NCBI GenBank assembly: GCA_027030425.1
Contig: JALVEW010000043.1
Span: 1 to 41,371 of the forward strand
Length of the DNA stretch: 41,371 bases
Direction: 5' to 3'
Source of the DNA: Sedimenticola sp.
GTDB taxonomy: Bacteria; Pseudomonadota; Gammaproteobacteria; Chromatiales; Chromatiaceae
Numbering within the stretch: position 1 is the stretch's first letter; each line of letters starts with the position of its first letter. Below, one piece after another: positions 8,727 through 16,679 of this stretch. The notes below the pieces were generated by a model that worked only from the letters and a program-made list of their open reading frames with translations, searched no databases and was not told the DNA's origin. Both the position numbers and the translations under genes were made by a program.

Positions 8727-9157
8727 AGCTCACCGCTCTCGCGTTCCTGTACCACGGCCTGCAGCATCCATTCCATCCACTGGGGCTTCATGTAGCCGCG
8801 CTTGCGCATGACCTCCGCCCCGTCGGCATCGAGGATGATCACCGCCGGGCGGCCATAGTCACGGTATCTCGCGGCCAGTTCCGGATCCTTCTCATCCACG
8901 ACTTTCACCGGGACATAGTGTTTCTCTATGGCGGCGATCACCTTCGGATCCTTCCAGGTGGTGGCGTCCATTTTCCTGCAATAGCCGCACCACTGGGCAC
9001 TCAAATCCACCAGCACCAGGCGGTTTTCAGACCTGGCCCGGGCAAACACCTCGTCCGTCCAGGGTTGCCAGGGCACGCTGCCGCCAGCCAGAACGGCGGA
9101 TGCCAGCATGATGACGACCATGCCGGCAATGGATTTCGGCAGATGTCTGAACAACAT
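8723..9157 (-). CDS. Exported thioredoxin-like protein
   Basis: A 144-residue protein with an N-terminal hydrophobic signal (residues about 9-26) and a thioredoxin fold. The active site is WCGYC (C57, C60) and the cis-proline is in GRPAVIILDADG. It resembles thioredoxin_7/DsbD-gamma-like proteins that reduce periplasmic disulfides. It opens the four-gene operon (thioredoxin-like, subunit 3, GMC, DsbA-like), with GAGGAG as ribosome site. The operon thus has thiol proteins at both ends of a flavoprotein dehydrogenase. Function as a reductase or assembly factor for the dehydrogenase is inference. Confidence 0.85.
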   Translation of the reverse strand: MLFRHLPKSIAGMVVIMLASAVLAGGSVPWQPWTDEVFARARSENRLVLVDLSAQWCGYCRKMDATTWKDPKVIAAIEKHYVPVKVVDEKDPELAARYRDYGRPAVIILDADGAEVMRKRGYMKPQWMEWMLQAVVQERESGEL

Positions 9158-9269
9158 GGAATCTCCTCATCTTTTTCCTGGTCAAGAGACCGTCCGGCGG
9201 ATAATTTTATGACAAGCAAGGGGCACAAAAAGTTACAATCTTTTCTTTATTCAGCAATCAATCACCACC

Positions 9270-9866
9270 ATGTCACAACGCATCGTTCTCGCCAGCAACA
9301 ACCAGGGCAAGGTCCGGGAAATCGGGCAGCTGCTTGCCGACAGGAACATGGAAGTCCTGCCCCAGTCCAGCTTCGATATTCCCGATATCGAGGAAACCGG
9401 CCTGAGCTTCGTGGAAAACGCCATTCTCAAGGCACGAAACGCCGCCGCCCACAGCGGCCTGCCGGCTATCGCAGACGATTCGGGCCTGGAAGTGGACGCC
9501 CTCAACGGTGCCCCCGGCATCTACTCCGCCCGGTACGCCGGCCCAGGCGCAACGGACGAGGACAACAATGCAAAGATGCTGGAAGCCCTGGCCGATGTGC
9601 CCGATGAGGCGCGCACCGCCCGTTTCCAGTGCCTCATGGTGTACATGCGCCACGCCGAGGATCCCGTGCCCATCATTTGCCAGGGCAGCTGGGAGGGCCG
9701 CATACTGCGCAGCCCCCAGGGCGAGAACGGCTTTGGCTATGACCCGCTTTTTTTCGTGCCGGAGAAAAACTGCAGCGCCGCGCAGCTGCCTGCCGAAGTG
9801 AAGAATGCCATGAGTCACAGAGGCAAGGCCCTGCAATGCCTGCTTCAGGCCCTGTCCCATGGCTGA
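9270..9866 (+). CDS. rdgB: XTP/dITP pyrophosphatase
   Basis: RdgB/HAM1 hydrolyses non-canonical purine NTPs (ITP, dITP, XTP) to monophosphates, keeping them out of nucleic acids. This 198-residue protein begins RIVLASNNQGKVREIGQLL and has IADDSGLEVDALNGAPGIYSARYAG and ENGFGYDPLFF, the invariant family motifs, plus SHRGKALQ at the C terminus. It is divergent from the thioredoxin-like gene and overlaps the next gene by eight bases. Confidence 0.97.
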   Translation: MSQRIVLASNNQGKVREIGQLLADRNMEVLPQSSFDIPDIEETGLSFVENAILKARNAAAHSGLPAIADDSGLEVDALNGAPGIYSARYAGPGATDEDNNAKMLEALADVPDEARTARFQCLMVYMRHAEDPVPIICQGSWEGRILRSPQGENGFGYDPLFFVPEKNCSAAQLPAEVKNAMSHRGKALQCLLQALSHG

Positions 9867-10839
9867 ACGCCTGGACGCCCAACAATGGGGAGACTGGTGG
9901 CGTAACCGCGCCCTCACCAGTTTTCACGGCCATTTTCAACACAATTATGACGGTTCCCTTCGCCTGTTCTGGGAAAACCGGTTCGCGGAGCTTCCCCTGG
10001 GCGCAGCCATACTGGATCTGGCCACGGGCAACGGCGCCCTGGCCCTCCTCGCGGCGGAATACTCGGCGCAACACGACCGGGACTATCGCATCATCGGTAT
10101 CGACTATGCCGCCATCCAGCCGGACAGCCTGAAAAAGACGCACCCCCTCATCGAGCAGATCACTTTCCTGGCCAATACGCCCATGGAGAACACGGGCCTG
10201 GAGGACGCCAGTCAGGACCTGGTGATGAGTCAGTTCGGCTTCGAGTACGGCGACATGCCGGCAACGCTGAAGGAAATACGCCGCTTGCTCAAGCCCGGCG
10301 GCTGCTTCACCGCCATGGTTCATCACCGGGATTCCGCGGTGCTGGAGCAGGCCCGGGAAGCCCTGGCACAGATCAAGCGCTGTGAAAAATCCGGCGTGGC
10401 GGAAACCGCGACCGCCCTGGTGGAGCTGCAACAGAAGCTGGCCCGAAAAGGCGCGCTTTCCGACCGGGATCAGCAGCAGGCGCGCCGGCTCCACCAGTCC
10501 CTGGGCACGGAACTGGAAAAGCTCAACCGTTACGCCCGGCAGTTGAAGGATCCATCCCACGTACTCATGTTCACCCGGAGCATCATGACTCTGTTCGACA
10601 GGCGCAACGCCGCACGCATCTCACCGGAACAGCGGCTGGACGCCCTCGCCAGGCTGACGGAAGAAAACCGCAGTTACCGCCTGCGCATGAAGGACCTGCG
10701 CGCGGCGGCATTTGGAGACGACGATTTTCAGTCCCTGAAAACAACCTTGGTACAAAAGGGCTTCAGCATACCGGAGATAGCGCCACAGGAGTACGCGGGC
10801 AGGCATTTCTGCAACATCGTCAGTACCTGCCTGAGCTGA
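9859..10839 (+). CDS. Class I SAM-dependent methyltransferase
   Basis: A 326-residue protein with a Rossmann methyltransferase core. Motif I is ILDLATGNGALALLA (residues 51-65), the acidic end of strand 2 is in RIIGIDYA, and the post-I region is DLVMSQFGFEYGDMPATLKEIRRLLKPGG. The long helical C-terminal half (from about 160) is unusual and has no motif I recognise. The start overlaps rdgB by eight bases, so it is translationally coupled to it. The substrate is unknown. Confidence 0.8.
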   Translation: MAERLDAQQWGDWWRNRALTSFHGHFQHNYDGSLRLFWENRFAELPLGAAILDLATGNGALALLAAEYSAQHDRDYRIIGIDYAAIQPDSLKKTHPLIEQITFLANTPMENTGLEDASQDLVMSQFGFEYGDMPATLKEIRRLLKPGGCFTAMVHHRDSAVLEQAREALAQIKRCEKSGVAETATALVELQQKLARKGALSDRDQQQARRLHQSLGTELEKLNRYARQLKDPSHVLMFTRSIMTLFDRRNAARISPEQRLDALARLTEENRSYRLRMKDLRAAAFGDDDFQSLKTTLVQKGFSIPEIAPQEYAGRHFCNIVSTCLS

Positions 10840-10877
10840 TTTTCCTCGGTTCGCCGTCCATCTGCGGTGTGGTGGTC

Positions 10878-10979
10878 GGGGTCGGAGTCAAATGGGGAGG
10901 ATGTTGGGAAAATACGATGGCATGGAACAACTTGATTCCGTTCCCTGTAACAGTCTGGGTGGAATTTGACTCCGACCCC
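10878..10979. repeat. Family A palindromic element, long form, copy 2
   Basis: Arms GGGGTCGGAGTCAAAT at 10878-10893 and the exact complement at 10964-10979. The roughly 70-bp core (GGGGAGGATGTTGGGAAAA at its left side) is shared with copies 3, 5, 6 and 7. It is the first half of a direct tandem pair lying between convergent genes. Confidence 0.85.
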
Positions 10980-11017
10980 TTTGCCCCACAAGCGGGAAAG
11001 GGAGTCGTTGGGTGGTC

Positions 11018-11133
11018 GGGGTCGGAGTCAAATGGGGAGGATAATGGGAAAATCTGATGGCATGGAACAGCTTGATTCCGTTCCCTGTAACAGTCCGGGC
11101 GGAATTTGACTCCGACCCCTTTACTCCGACCCC
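11018..11133. repeat. Family A palindromic element, long form, copy 3 plus a repeated tail
   Basis: A second long copy at 11018-11119, nearly identical to copy 2 and in the same orientation, preceded by the same GGTGGTC flank. The right end is followed by a short partial repeat, TACTCCGACCCC (11122-11133), as if a third copy had been started or lost. The 307 bp between the methyltransferase and the protease (10840-11146) hold no gene, only these elements. Confidence 0.82.
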
Positions 11134-11146
11134 TTTGCCCCCAAGC

Positions 11147-12940
11147 TCAATAGTCCAAGTCATCGGCGGAAAAAGGCCGTACAGGTGTATTACCGAGTAT
11201 GCGCCTGAGAATATGGTTCAGGGTGTAGGTGTCGTTGTCGAAGCCACCATGGGTGACGCTGCGGGTGATGTTCCCCGTGGCGCCATTGGAGTAATGGATG
11301 TGTGGCAGGCCTCCCACCCGGTCCACGCCGGATGAAAACTTCTCCATGCCGAGCAGGGGTTTCTCCTTTTCCCCCTCGAAGGCGTTGGACACCAGATAGA
11401 GCAGGGACTTGTGATACAGGGGGGTGACCGTATCGTCCTGCTCCAGGTGATCGCGCAGGTTGTAGATACTCATCTCCCGGATGCGCAGCCTGCCGCTTTC
11501 ATCCAGGGCCGGCACATAGGCTTCCCGATACCAGTCCAGGGTACAGGCCGGCGCCATCAGAGAGCAGGTATCGAAAGTCAGCTGGCGGCGGCTGAAGCTG
11601 CGCAGCAGGTGGCCGATGGCCACCGCCCCCGTGCTGTGCCCCACCAGGTGCAGCCGCATCTCCCGGCCTTTGGATTTAAATTGCTCCAGAAACCGGGCCA
11701 GGGCATCCAGGGCGGCGCCTTCCGCCGTAAAGGCAAGCCGTGCGTCCTTTTTCATTTCTTCCCAGATGAGGGTGCCGGGCTTGCGTAGCAGTCCCTCCAC
11801 GAAGCGATCCGCCCAGTCGGACACCCCGCCCACACGCTCGCCGGCCATCCTGGCCTTGCCCAGCACCAGATCCTTGAGTTCCTCGGCAAGCCCCGTGTCA
11901 TACATGACATGAAAGGGATAGATGCGGTTGTCCTTGAATACCTGACGCATGGCAGCCACTCTTCTGGCTGAATCCTCCGGCGTGTTCAGGCCACCATGCA
12001 CGTAGAGCAGCAGGTGATCATACTTGTCGCTCTGGGCCACCAGCTCGGCCGTCTGCTCCACATCGAAGGCATTGCTCCAGTAGCGCCCGGATTCCTTGTA
12101 ATCGCCATCGTCCACGTGAACGAAATGCCCGGCAATGGTGGAGCGGGGCACCTTGGGCCTGGCCCGCGCATCCGCCTGGGGAAGCTTGGCGTTGCCGGGC
12201 TTCAAACCAAAAATGGAAGGCGTGGGCAGGGCCAGGCGGAACACCCAGGCGTCCATGACGTTTTCTATCCAGTCTTCATAACTCCAGTGGGCCAGGCCAT
12301 TTAGCCCCCAGCCTTCCGTCCAGGAGTTCTGCACCCAGAAGCCCTGTTCATCGTATCCGACGACAGCAAAGGCATGGCCACCATCCACCTTGTCCTGTTT
12401 TTCGATGCGGCCATCGGGAGGGTCGTCCCAGCCCTTGTGCACCTGGGCCGAAACGACGATGACGCCGGCTTCATTTAGGGCCGCGTGATAGTGGCTGATC
12501 TCCGGTTGCAGACGGTAATAGGCTCCCACCGTGTGGCTACGCGCCTCCTTGGCCCGGCGCACGGTCAGTTCGCCCTTGCGGCGCATGCGGAAGGGCCAGT
12601 AATCCTCCCGGCACACCCCCATGTTGCGCCAGCCTTTGATGGCGCCCCGCAAGCTGCTGCCGTCGTAGGCCTCCCCCGGCCATTCATCGTGACGTTTGGC
12701 CATCTCGTAGAGCATGCGAGGACTGACGCGAATATTTTCTCCCGCCTGCTTGTACAGCAGGTTGATGGCGGCGGCCAGGGCAAACCCCGTGCAGGCTCCC
12801 GAGCTGTACTGGTTCAGTATTTTCAAATCCCGGGGACAATCCAGCTTTTTCTTCAGGCGAATCAGGGCGGGTTCGTAGATCCAGTCGCGCAGGTCGGGAA
12901 CATCCCGGGTGGCATTCTTCTTCCATTTTCCCTTGGGCAT
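11147..12940 (-). CDS. Papain-like cysteine protease fused to an alpha/beta hydrolase
   Basis: A 597-residue two-domain protein. Residues about 14-235 form a C1 peptidase domain with Gln44, Cys50 (QYSSGACTGFALA), His189 (DGGHAFAVVGYD) and Asn205 (VQNSWTEGWG); the six-residue Gln-Cys spacing is that of papain. Residues about 305-590 look like an alpha/beta hydrolase, with LLYVHGGLNT (315), nucleophile elbow GHSTG (Ser436) and a late His564 in THGGFDND. No signal peptide is seen, so it is probably cytoplasmic. I chose the ATG at 12940, with AGGAAG upstream. In-frame starts at 13018 and 13072 would run into ispH and add an AT-rich, poorly coding 26 residues. The role is unknown; both catalytic centres appear intact. 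Confidence 0.8.
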   Translation of the reverse strand: MPKGKWKKNATRDVPDLRDWIYEPALIRLKKKLDCPRDLKILNQYSSGACTGFALAAAINLLYKQAGENIRVSPRMLYEMAKRHDEWPGEAYDGSSLRGAIKGWRNMGVCREDYWPFRMRRKGELTVRRAKEARSHTVGAYYRLQPEISHYHAALNEAGVIVVSAQVHKGWDDPPDGRIEKQDKVDGGHAFAVVGYDEQGFWVQNSWTEGWGLNGLAHWSYEDWIENVMDAWVFRLALPTPSIFGLKPGNAKLPQADARARPKVPRSTIAGHFVHVDDGDYKESGRYWSNAFDVEQTAELVAQSDKYDHLLLYVHGGLNTPEDSARRVAAMRQVFKDNRIYPFHVMYDTGLAEELKDLVLGKARMAGERVGGVSDWADRFVEGLLRKPGTLIWEEMKKDARLAFTAEGAALDALARFLEQFKSKGREMRLHLVGHSTGAVAIGHLLRSFSRRQLTFDTCSLMAPACTLDWYREAYVPALDESGRLRIREMSIYNLRDHLEQDDTVTPLYHKSLLYLVSNAFEGEKEKPLLGMEKFSSGVDRVGGLPHIHYSNGATGNITRSVTHGGFDNDTYTLNHILRRILGNTPVRPFSADDLDY

Positions 12941-12968
12941 GGCGTCTTCCTTTGCTGGTAATTCTCGG

Positions 12969-12998
12969 TTGAGGTACAGTTCTTCATCCCAATATAGA
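12969..12998 (+). promoter_or_regulatory. Candidate sigma70 promoter for ispH
   Basis: TTGAGG (12969-12974) and TATAGA (12993-12998) are spaced 18 bp, ending about 18 bp before the ispH ATG, which implies a very short leader. Local AT content is higher than in the genes on either side. This also supports the shorter start of the divergent protease gene. Confidence 0.4.
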
Positions 12999-13016
12999 TG
13001 ATGTGCAGATTTTTTC

Positions 13017-13949
13017 ATGAAAATCCTTCTTGCCAACCCCCGCGGCTTCTGCGCCGGGGTAGACCGCGCCATAGAAATCGTGGATCACGCCCTGAACGCC
13101 TTTGGCGCACCCATCTATGTGCGACATGAAGTGGTGCACAATCGCTTCGTGGTGGAAAACCTGAAACAGCGCGGCGCCCTGTTCGTGGATGAGCTGCACG
13201 AAGTGCCCGATGGCAGTACCGTCATCTTCAGCGCCCACGGGGTTTCCCAAACCGTGAAGCAGGAAGCGGAAAGCCGGGATCTTCAGGTGTTCGACGCCAC
13301 TTGTCCCCTCGTGACCAAGGTGCATCTGCAGGTGGCCCGGCACTGTCGCAACGGGTTCGAGGTGATTCTCATCGGTCACAGGGGCCATCCGGAAGTGGAA
13401 GGCACCATGGGCCAGTATTTCTGCCCTCAAGGCAAAGGCATCTACCTGGTGGAGACCGCCGAGGACGTCAGCAAACTGGAAGTGCAGAACCCCGAAAGAC
13501 TGGCTTTCGTCACCCAGACCACCCTTTCCATGGACGACACGGAACAAATCATCAGCACTTTGCGGGAGCGTTTTCCCAAAATACAGGGGCCCAGAAAGGA
13601 CGACATCTGTTACGCCACCCAGAGCCGCCAGGACGCGGTAAAACGCCTGGCATCGCAATGTGACCTGGTGCTGGTGGTAGGCTCTCTCAACAGCTCCAAC
13701 TCCAACCGTCTCAAGGAAATCGCGGAAAAACTGGGCAAACCCGCCTACCTGGTGGACGGCCCCTCGGACCTTCGGCGCGAATGGCTGCGGGGGAACCCTG
13801 TCATCGGCCTCACGGCTGGCGCGTCAGCTCCAGAGGTTCTGGTTAAACAGGTGCTCGACCAACTGAAGGACTGGGGAGCCAGAGAAGCCGAGGAAGACGG
13901 GGGCATCCGGGAAGAAGTGACCTTCCCCCTGCCCAAGGCCCTTCAGTAA
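13017..13949 (+). CDS. ispH: 4-hydroxy-3-methylbut-2-enyl diphosphate reductase
   Basis: IspH (LytB) is the iron-sulfur enzyme of the last step of the MEP isoprenoid pathway, making IPP and DMAPP from HMBPP. The 310-residue protein starts [19 protein letters not shown], matching the family N terminus and fixing the start. The three cluster cysteines are in NPRGFCAGV (12), [11 protein letters not shown] (about 96) and DICYATQ (about 198); the active-site motif TQTTLS is present. As in Pseudomonas, it lies beside the type IV minor pilin operon, which supports a gammaproteobacterial origin. Confidence 0.98.
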   Translation: MKILLANPRGFCAGVDRAIEIVDHALNAFGAPIYVRHEVVHNRFVVENLKQRGALFVDELHEVPDGSTVIFSAHGVSQTVKQEAESRDLQVFDATCPLVTKVHLQVARHCRNGFEVILIGHRGHPEVEGTMGQYFCPQGKGIYLVETAEDVSKLEVQNPERLAFVTQTTLSMDDTEQIISTLRERFPKIQGPRKDDICYATQSRQDAVKRLASQCDLVLVVGSLNSSNSNRLKEIAEKLGKPAYLVDGPSDLRREWLRGNPVIGLTAGASAPEVLVKQVLDQLKDWGAREAEEDGGIREEVTFPLPKALQ

Positions 13950-13995
13950 CAGACGACCGGGACTGTAGGAAAAATCTGATTTTCCCGCTGAGCCC

Positions 13996-14025
13996 TTGAA
14001 TTCCCCGCCCCTGGCCGCCTAGGAT
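13996..14025 (+). promoter_or_regulatory. Candidate promoter of the minor pilin operon
   Basis: TTGAAT (13996-14001) and TAGGAT (14020-14025) with an 18-bp spacer lie 37 bp before the first pilin start in the 113-bp gap after ispH. The match is moderate. Confidence 0.42.
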
Positions 14026-14062
14026 ATACGGGCAATCACTGGAATGCCCCGGGAGACGAAAC

Positions 14063-14611
14063 ATGGACGTTTTATCCTCTCGCACCAGGGGACTTACCTT
14101 GGTCGAACTTCTTATTGCCGTGGCGGTGCTTGCCATACTCACCACCCTGGCCCTGCCGGCCTTCAACCATCTCATGGCCCGAAACACCATGGCCGGCAGC
14201 GTGAATCTTTTCCTCACACAGCTTCACTTGGCAAGGTCCGCCGCCGTGACCAGGGAGACCCATATCACCCTATGCCCCAGCGCCAATGGCCGCAGCTGCG
14301 ACAATGACCACCAGAACTGGCAGGGAGGCTATCTGATCTTCGAGAACACCAACCAGAACCGTCAGCTTGATCCGGGAGAAATCATCATCAGTCACGAGAT
14401 GGCCACCTCGGAAAAAATCAGGATTCAGTCATCTTCCCGTTACCGCAACCGGATTACCTTTCTTCCCCAGGGGCGTTCATGGTTCTCCAACACCACCATC
14501 CGCTTCTGCCACGAAGATTTTCCTGACCTCAACCGGAAGATCGTGGTCTCGAACAACGGACGCGTACGCCTGACAAAAACCTCCCCAGGCACCCCGGTAA
14601 ACTGCAGGTAG
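14063..14611 (+). CDS. fimT: FimT/GspH-type minor pseudopilin, first copy
   Basis: A 182-residue minor type IV pilin. The prepilin peptidase site is SRTRG/LTLVELLIA (cleavage after Gly10, Glu at +5), followed by the hydrophobic helix VAVLAILTTLALPAFNHLMA. The globular part has GspH/FimT features and cysteine pairs (C72, C79, C160, C181) likely to form disulfides. Such pilins prime pilus assembly, and FimT in some species binds DNA during uptake. The second FimT-like gene follows after a 123-bp gap with its own candidate promoter. Confidence 0.86.
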   Translation: MDVLSSRTRGLTLVELLIAVAVLAILTTLALPAFNHLMARNTMAGSVNLFLTQLHLARSAAVTRETHITLCPSANGRSCDNDHQNWQGGYLIFENTNQNRQLDPGEIIISHEMATSEKIRIQSSSRYRNRITFLPQGRSWFSNTTIRFCHEDFPDLNRKIVVSNNGRVRLTKTSPGTPVNCR

Positions 14612-14670
14612 TCACCACAGCCTCCCGGAAAGACCGGGATAAACGGTGTGAATTCTGCGACCAGCGGCCG

Positions 14671-14699
14671 TTGGCTTACCCAAATGACAACCTTATACT
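14671..14699 (+). promoter_or_regulatory. Candidate internal promoter before the second FimT gene
   Basis: TTGGCT (14671-14676) and TATACT (14694-14699) are spaced 17 bp and lie 36 bp upstream of the ATG at 14735. A weak 5-bp hairpin (CCCGG/CCGGG, 14624-14638) precedes it. Together they suggest the first pilin gene may be expressed separately from the rest. Confidence 0.48.
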
Positions 14700-14734
14700 C
14701 AGTATCAGGAATTTGTAATCCGGATATACGTATC

Positions 14735-15226
14735 ATGAACAAGCAAAGGGGTTTCACGCTGGTCGAATTGCTGATGACGGTGGTGGTGCTGTCCATACTC
14801 ATCGCCTTGGCGGTTCCCAGTTTCCGTGAACTTATGGACAAGAATGCCGTCACCACCGCGGCCAATGATCTGCTGTCTTCCATCCTGCTGGCACGCAGTG
14901 AGGCCGTCAAGCGGGAATCACCTGTTGTGATCAGAAAAGTCAGCAGCTGGGGATCCAGATACCGGGTTTTCAACGATCTGAACGGTAATAACAACTATAA
15001 CTCATCAACAGAGTCCCCTGTCATTCTGGATAACATATTGTCCGACAGCTCCGTGACCATCACAGGTAATGGCGCGGCCTCCACCTACATTCGGTTCAAT
15101 CCCCGGGGGCGTGCATCCCTAACGACCAGCAACGATTACTTCAGTATTTCCAAGGGCTCCACCACACGCTACATATGCTTCAGCGCAACCGGGCGCCCGC
15201 GCATCCAGGAGGCCAGTTGCTCATGA
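14735..15226 (+). CDS. fimT: FimT/GspH-type minor pseudopilin, second copy
   Basis: A 163-residue minor pilin with a short leader, MNKQRG/FTLVELLMTVVVLSILIALA (cleavage after Gly6, Glu at +5). The region NDLLSSILLARSEAVKRE and the C-terminal ICFSATGRPR are typical of FimT/FimU proteins. It occupies the fimU position of the Pseudomonas cluster. The start at 14735 is chosen because it gives the canonical leader; the longer frame from 14648 does not. It overlaps pilV by four bases. Confidence 0.87.
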   Translation: MNKQRGFTLVELLMTVVVLSILIALAVPSFRELMDKNAVTTAANDLLSSILLARSEAVKRESPVVIRKVSSWGSRYRVFNDLNGNNNYNSSTESPVILDNILSDSSVTITGNGAASTYIRFNPRGRASLTTSNDYFSISKGSTTRYICFSATGRPRIQEASCS

Positions 15227-15804
15227 CCCATTCATTTCTCCGTCAAAGGGGCACCACCCTGGTAGAAGTATTGGTGGCCGCGGTCATCATCGGCGTCAGC
15301 CTGCTGGGAATCGCTTCCCTGCAGATGAGAGCCATGCAGGCATCCACCAATGCCGAATACCGCGCCAGGGCCACTGACATCGCTTGGTCCCTGGCCGACC
15401 GCATGCGCGCCAATCTGCTGGCCAATACGGATTCCGGCAGCGACTACATTTCCGCCACAGCACTAAGCAGCTGTCCAAGCAGTCCGTCCAACAACTGTGC
15501 CATGGATGCGGATGCAACGGATGCAACGGGAGTCGATCAATGCAGCCCCGCTCAAATGGCGGCCTTCGACCTGTACGAAGCCCGTTGCGCTTCCGACCGG
15601 GGTGCAAAGGAGGCATTGCCGGGCGGGCAGCTTACTGTCACCTGCAACGACAGGCTGAGTACAGACACCGACCCTTGCACTCCAGGATCAGAAATGCTCA
15701 TCACCGTTAGCTGGTCCACCCGGGAAGATGTGCTGGACACGGGTGAGAAAGAAGATTCCATTACCATGACCGTCATCACGGGCAGGGACCCCGTGGAGCA
15801 GTAA
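15223..15804 (+). CDS. pilV: Type IV pilus minor pilin PilV
   Basis: A 193-residue minor pilin with prepilin site RQRG/TTLVEVLVAAVIIGVSLLGIASLQMRAM and the PilV-type follow-on AWSLADRMRANLLAN. Six or more cysteines in the globular part suggest disulfides. It is part of the minor pilin complex (FimU-PilV-PilW-PilX-PilE) that with PilY1 forms the pilus tip. The ATG at 15223 overlaps the stop of the second fimT (ATGA). Confidence 0.9.
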   Translation: MTHSFLRQRGTTLVEVLVAAVIIGVSLLGIASLQMRAMQASTNAEYRARATDIAWSLADRMRANLLANTDSGSDYISATALSSCPSSPSNNCAMDADATDATGVDQCSPAQMAAFDLYEARCASDRGAKEALPGGQLTVTCNDRLSTDTDPCTPGSEMLITVSWSTREDVLDTGEKEDSITMTVITGRDPVEQ

Positions 15805-15820
15805 CCGAGGCTATCGAGAC

Positions 15821-16675
15821 ATGATTTTACGCAAACAACGAGGCATGTCCCTGGTATCACTCATGGTCGCCAGCGCCATCGGTCTCTTTCTCATCGGCGC
15901 CGTCATCAAGATATACCTGGACAGCAAGAACAGTTTCAATACGCGAACCGTGGTCGCCGAGGTTTCGGAGAACCTGCGTTTCGCCCTGGACGATATGCGC
16001 CGCATCCTCGTGATGGCGGGGCGGGACATTCGTGGCACGGAAGACAACATTGCCAATCGCCGCGCTTTTCCCCCTGTAACCACCAACGCCAGCAGCGCCT
16101 CATCCAGTGGCGCGGAATACATCTATGATGGCGGCAGCGACTCTGACATCATTGCCATTCGCTACCGCCGGGGCCCCAGTTGCGGCGCCTACCAGGCCGT
16201 GCCGGACATCAAGACGCGCCCCAGCATGGTTCGTTTTCTCCTGGCCGACACGGACAGCGATGGCGACACTGACGACCTGGTATGTGAACTCACCACCTAC
16301 AACAGCGGGGGCAGTGCAAGCACCACGCGCCAGACCATGGTCTCGGGCATCCACATGTTGAAAGCCCTGTATGGCGTGGACGACGACGATGACGGTTATG
16401 CCGACCGCTATCTCACCGCCAACATGGTCAATGACACCAGCGTGGTCAGCACTCCCAGTGGCGCATCCACCCCCTGGGCCAGAGTCGTATCCATGCGCAT
16501 CGCCCTGGTTTCTGGCAGCGAATCCGAGCTTCCGCACAACGTCCGCGGATCGGAGGCAGGCACATTGAATGTACTGGGAATGGATTTTGACGAACCTGAC
16601 ACCAGTCACCTGTACCGCGTCGCATCCACCACGCTTCTGCTTCGCAATTTCAATCCAACAGTCCAAAGGCAGTGA
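15821..16675 (+). CDS. pilW: Type IV pilus minor pilin PilW with a Ser at +5
   Basis: A 284-residue protein with leader MILRKQRG/MSLVSLMVASAIGLFLIGAVIK and the PilW-type follow-on VSENLRFALDDMRRILVMAGRDI. The position normally held by the conserved Glu5 is Ser. Two acidic loops of calcium-binding type are visible: DTDSDGDTDD near residue 144 and DDDDDGYADRY near residue 187. It sits 16 bp after pilV and directly before pilX, the standard order. It is expected in the pilus tip complex under PilY1. Confidence 0.9.
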   Translation: MILRKQRGMSLVSLMVASAIGLFLIGAVIKIYLDSKNSFNTRTVVAEVSENLRFALDDMRRILVMAGRDIRGTEDNIANRRAFPPVTTNASSASSSGAEYIYDGGSDSDIIAIRYRRGPSCGAYQAVPDIKTRPSMVRFLLADTDSDGDTDDLVCELTTYNSGGSASTTRQTMVSGIHMLKALYGVDDDDDGYADRYLTANMVNDTSVVSTPSGASTPWARVVSMRIALVSGSESELPHNVRGSEAGTLNVLGMDFDEPDTSHLYRVASTTLLLRNFNPTVQRQ

Positions 16676-16679
16676 CATC

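Noticed and set aside
10869-11163. Short open frames within family A repeats
   Set aside because: The same peptide pieces recur wherever the repeat lies, on both strands; they are by-products of the repeat sequence.
12941-13072. N-terminal extension of the protease-hydrolase to 13018 or 13072
   Set aside because: It would overlap the ispH start on the other strand, the added codons are AT-rich and unlike the rest of the gene, and a good ribosome site precedes 12940. A start at 13018 (AAGGA upstream) cannot be fully excluded.
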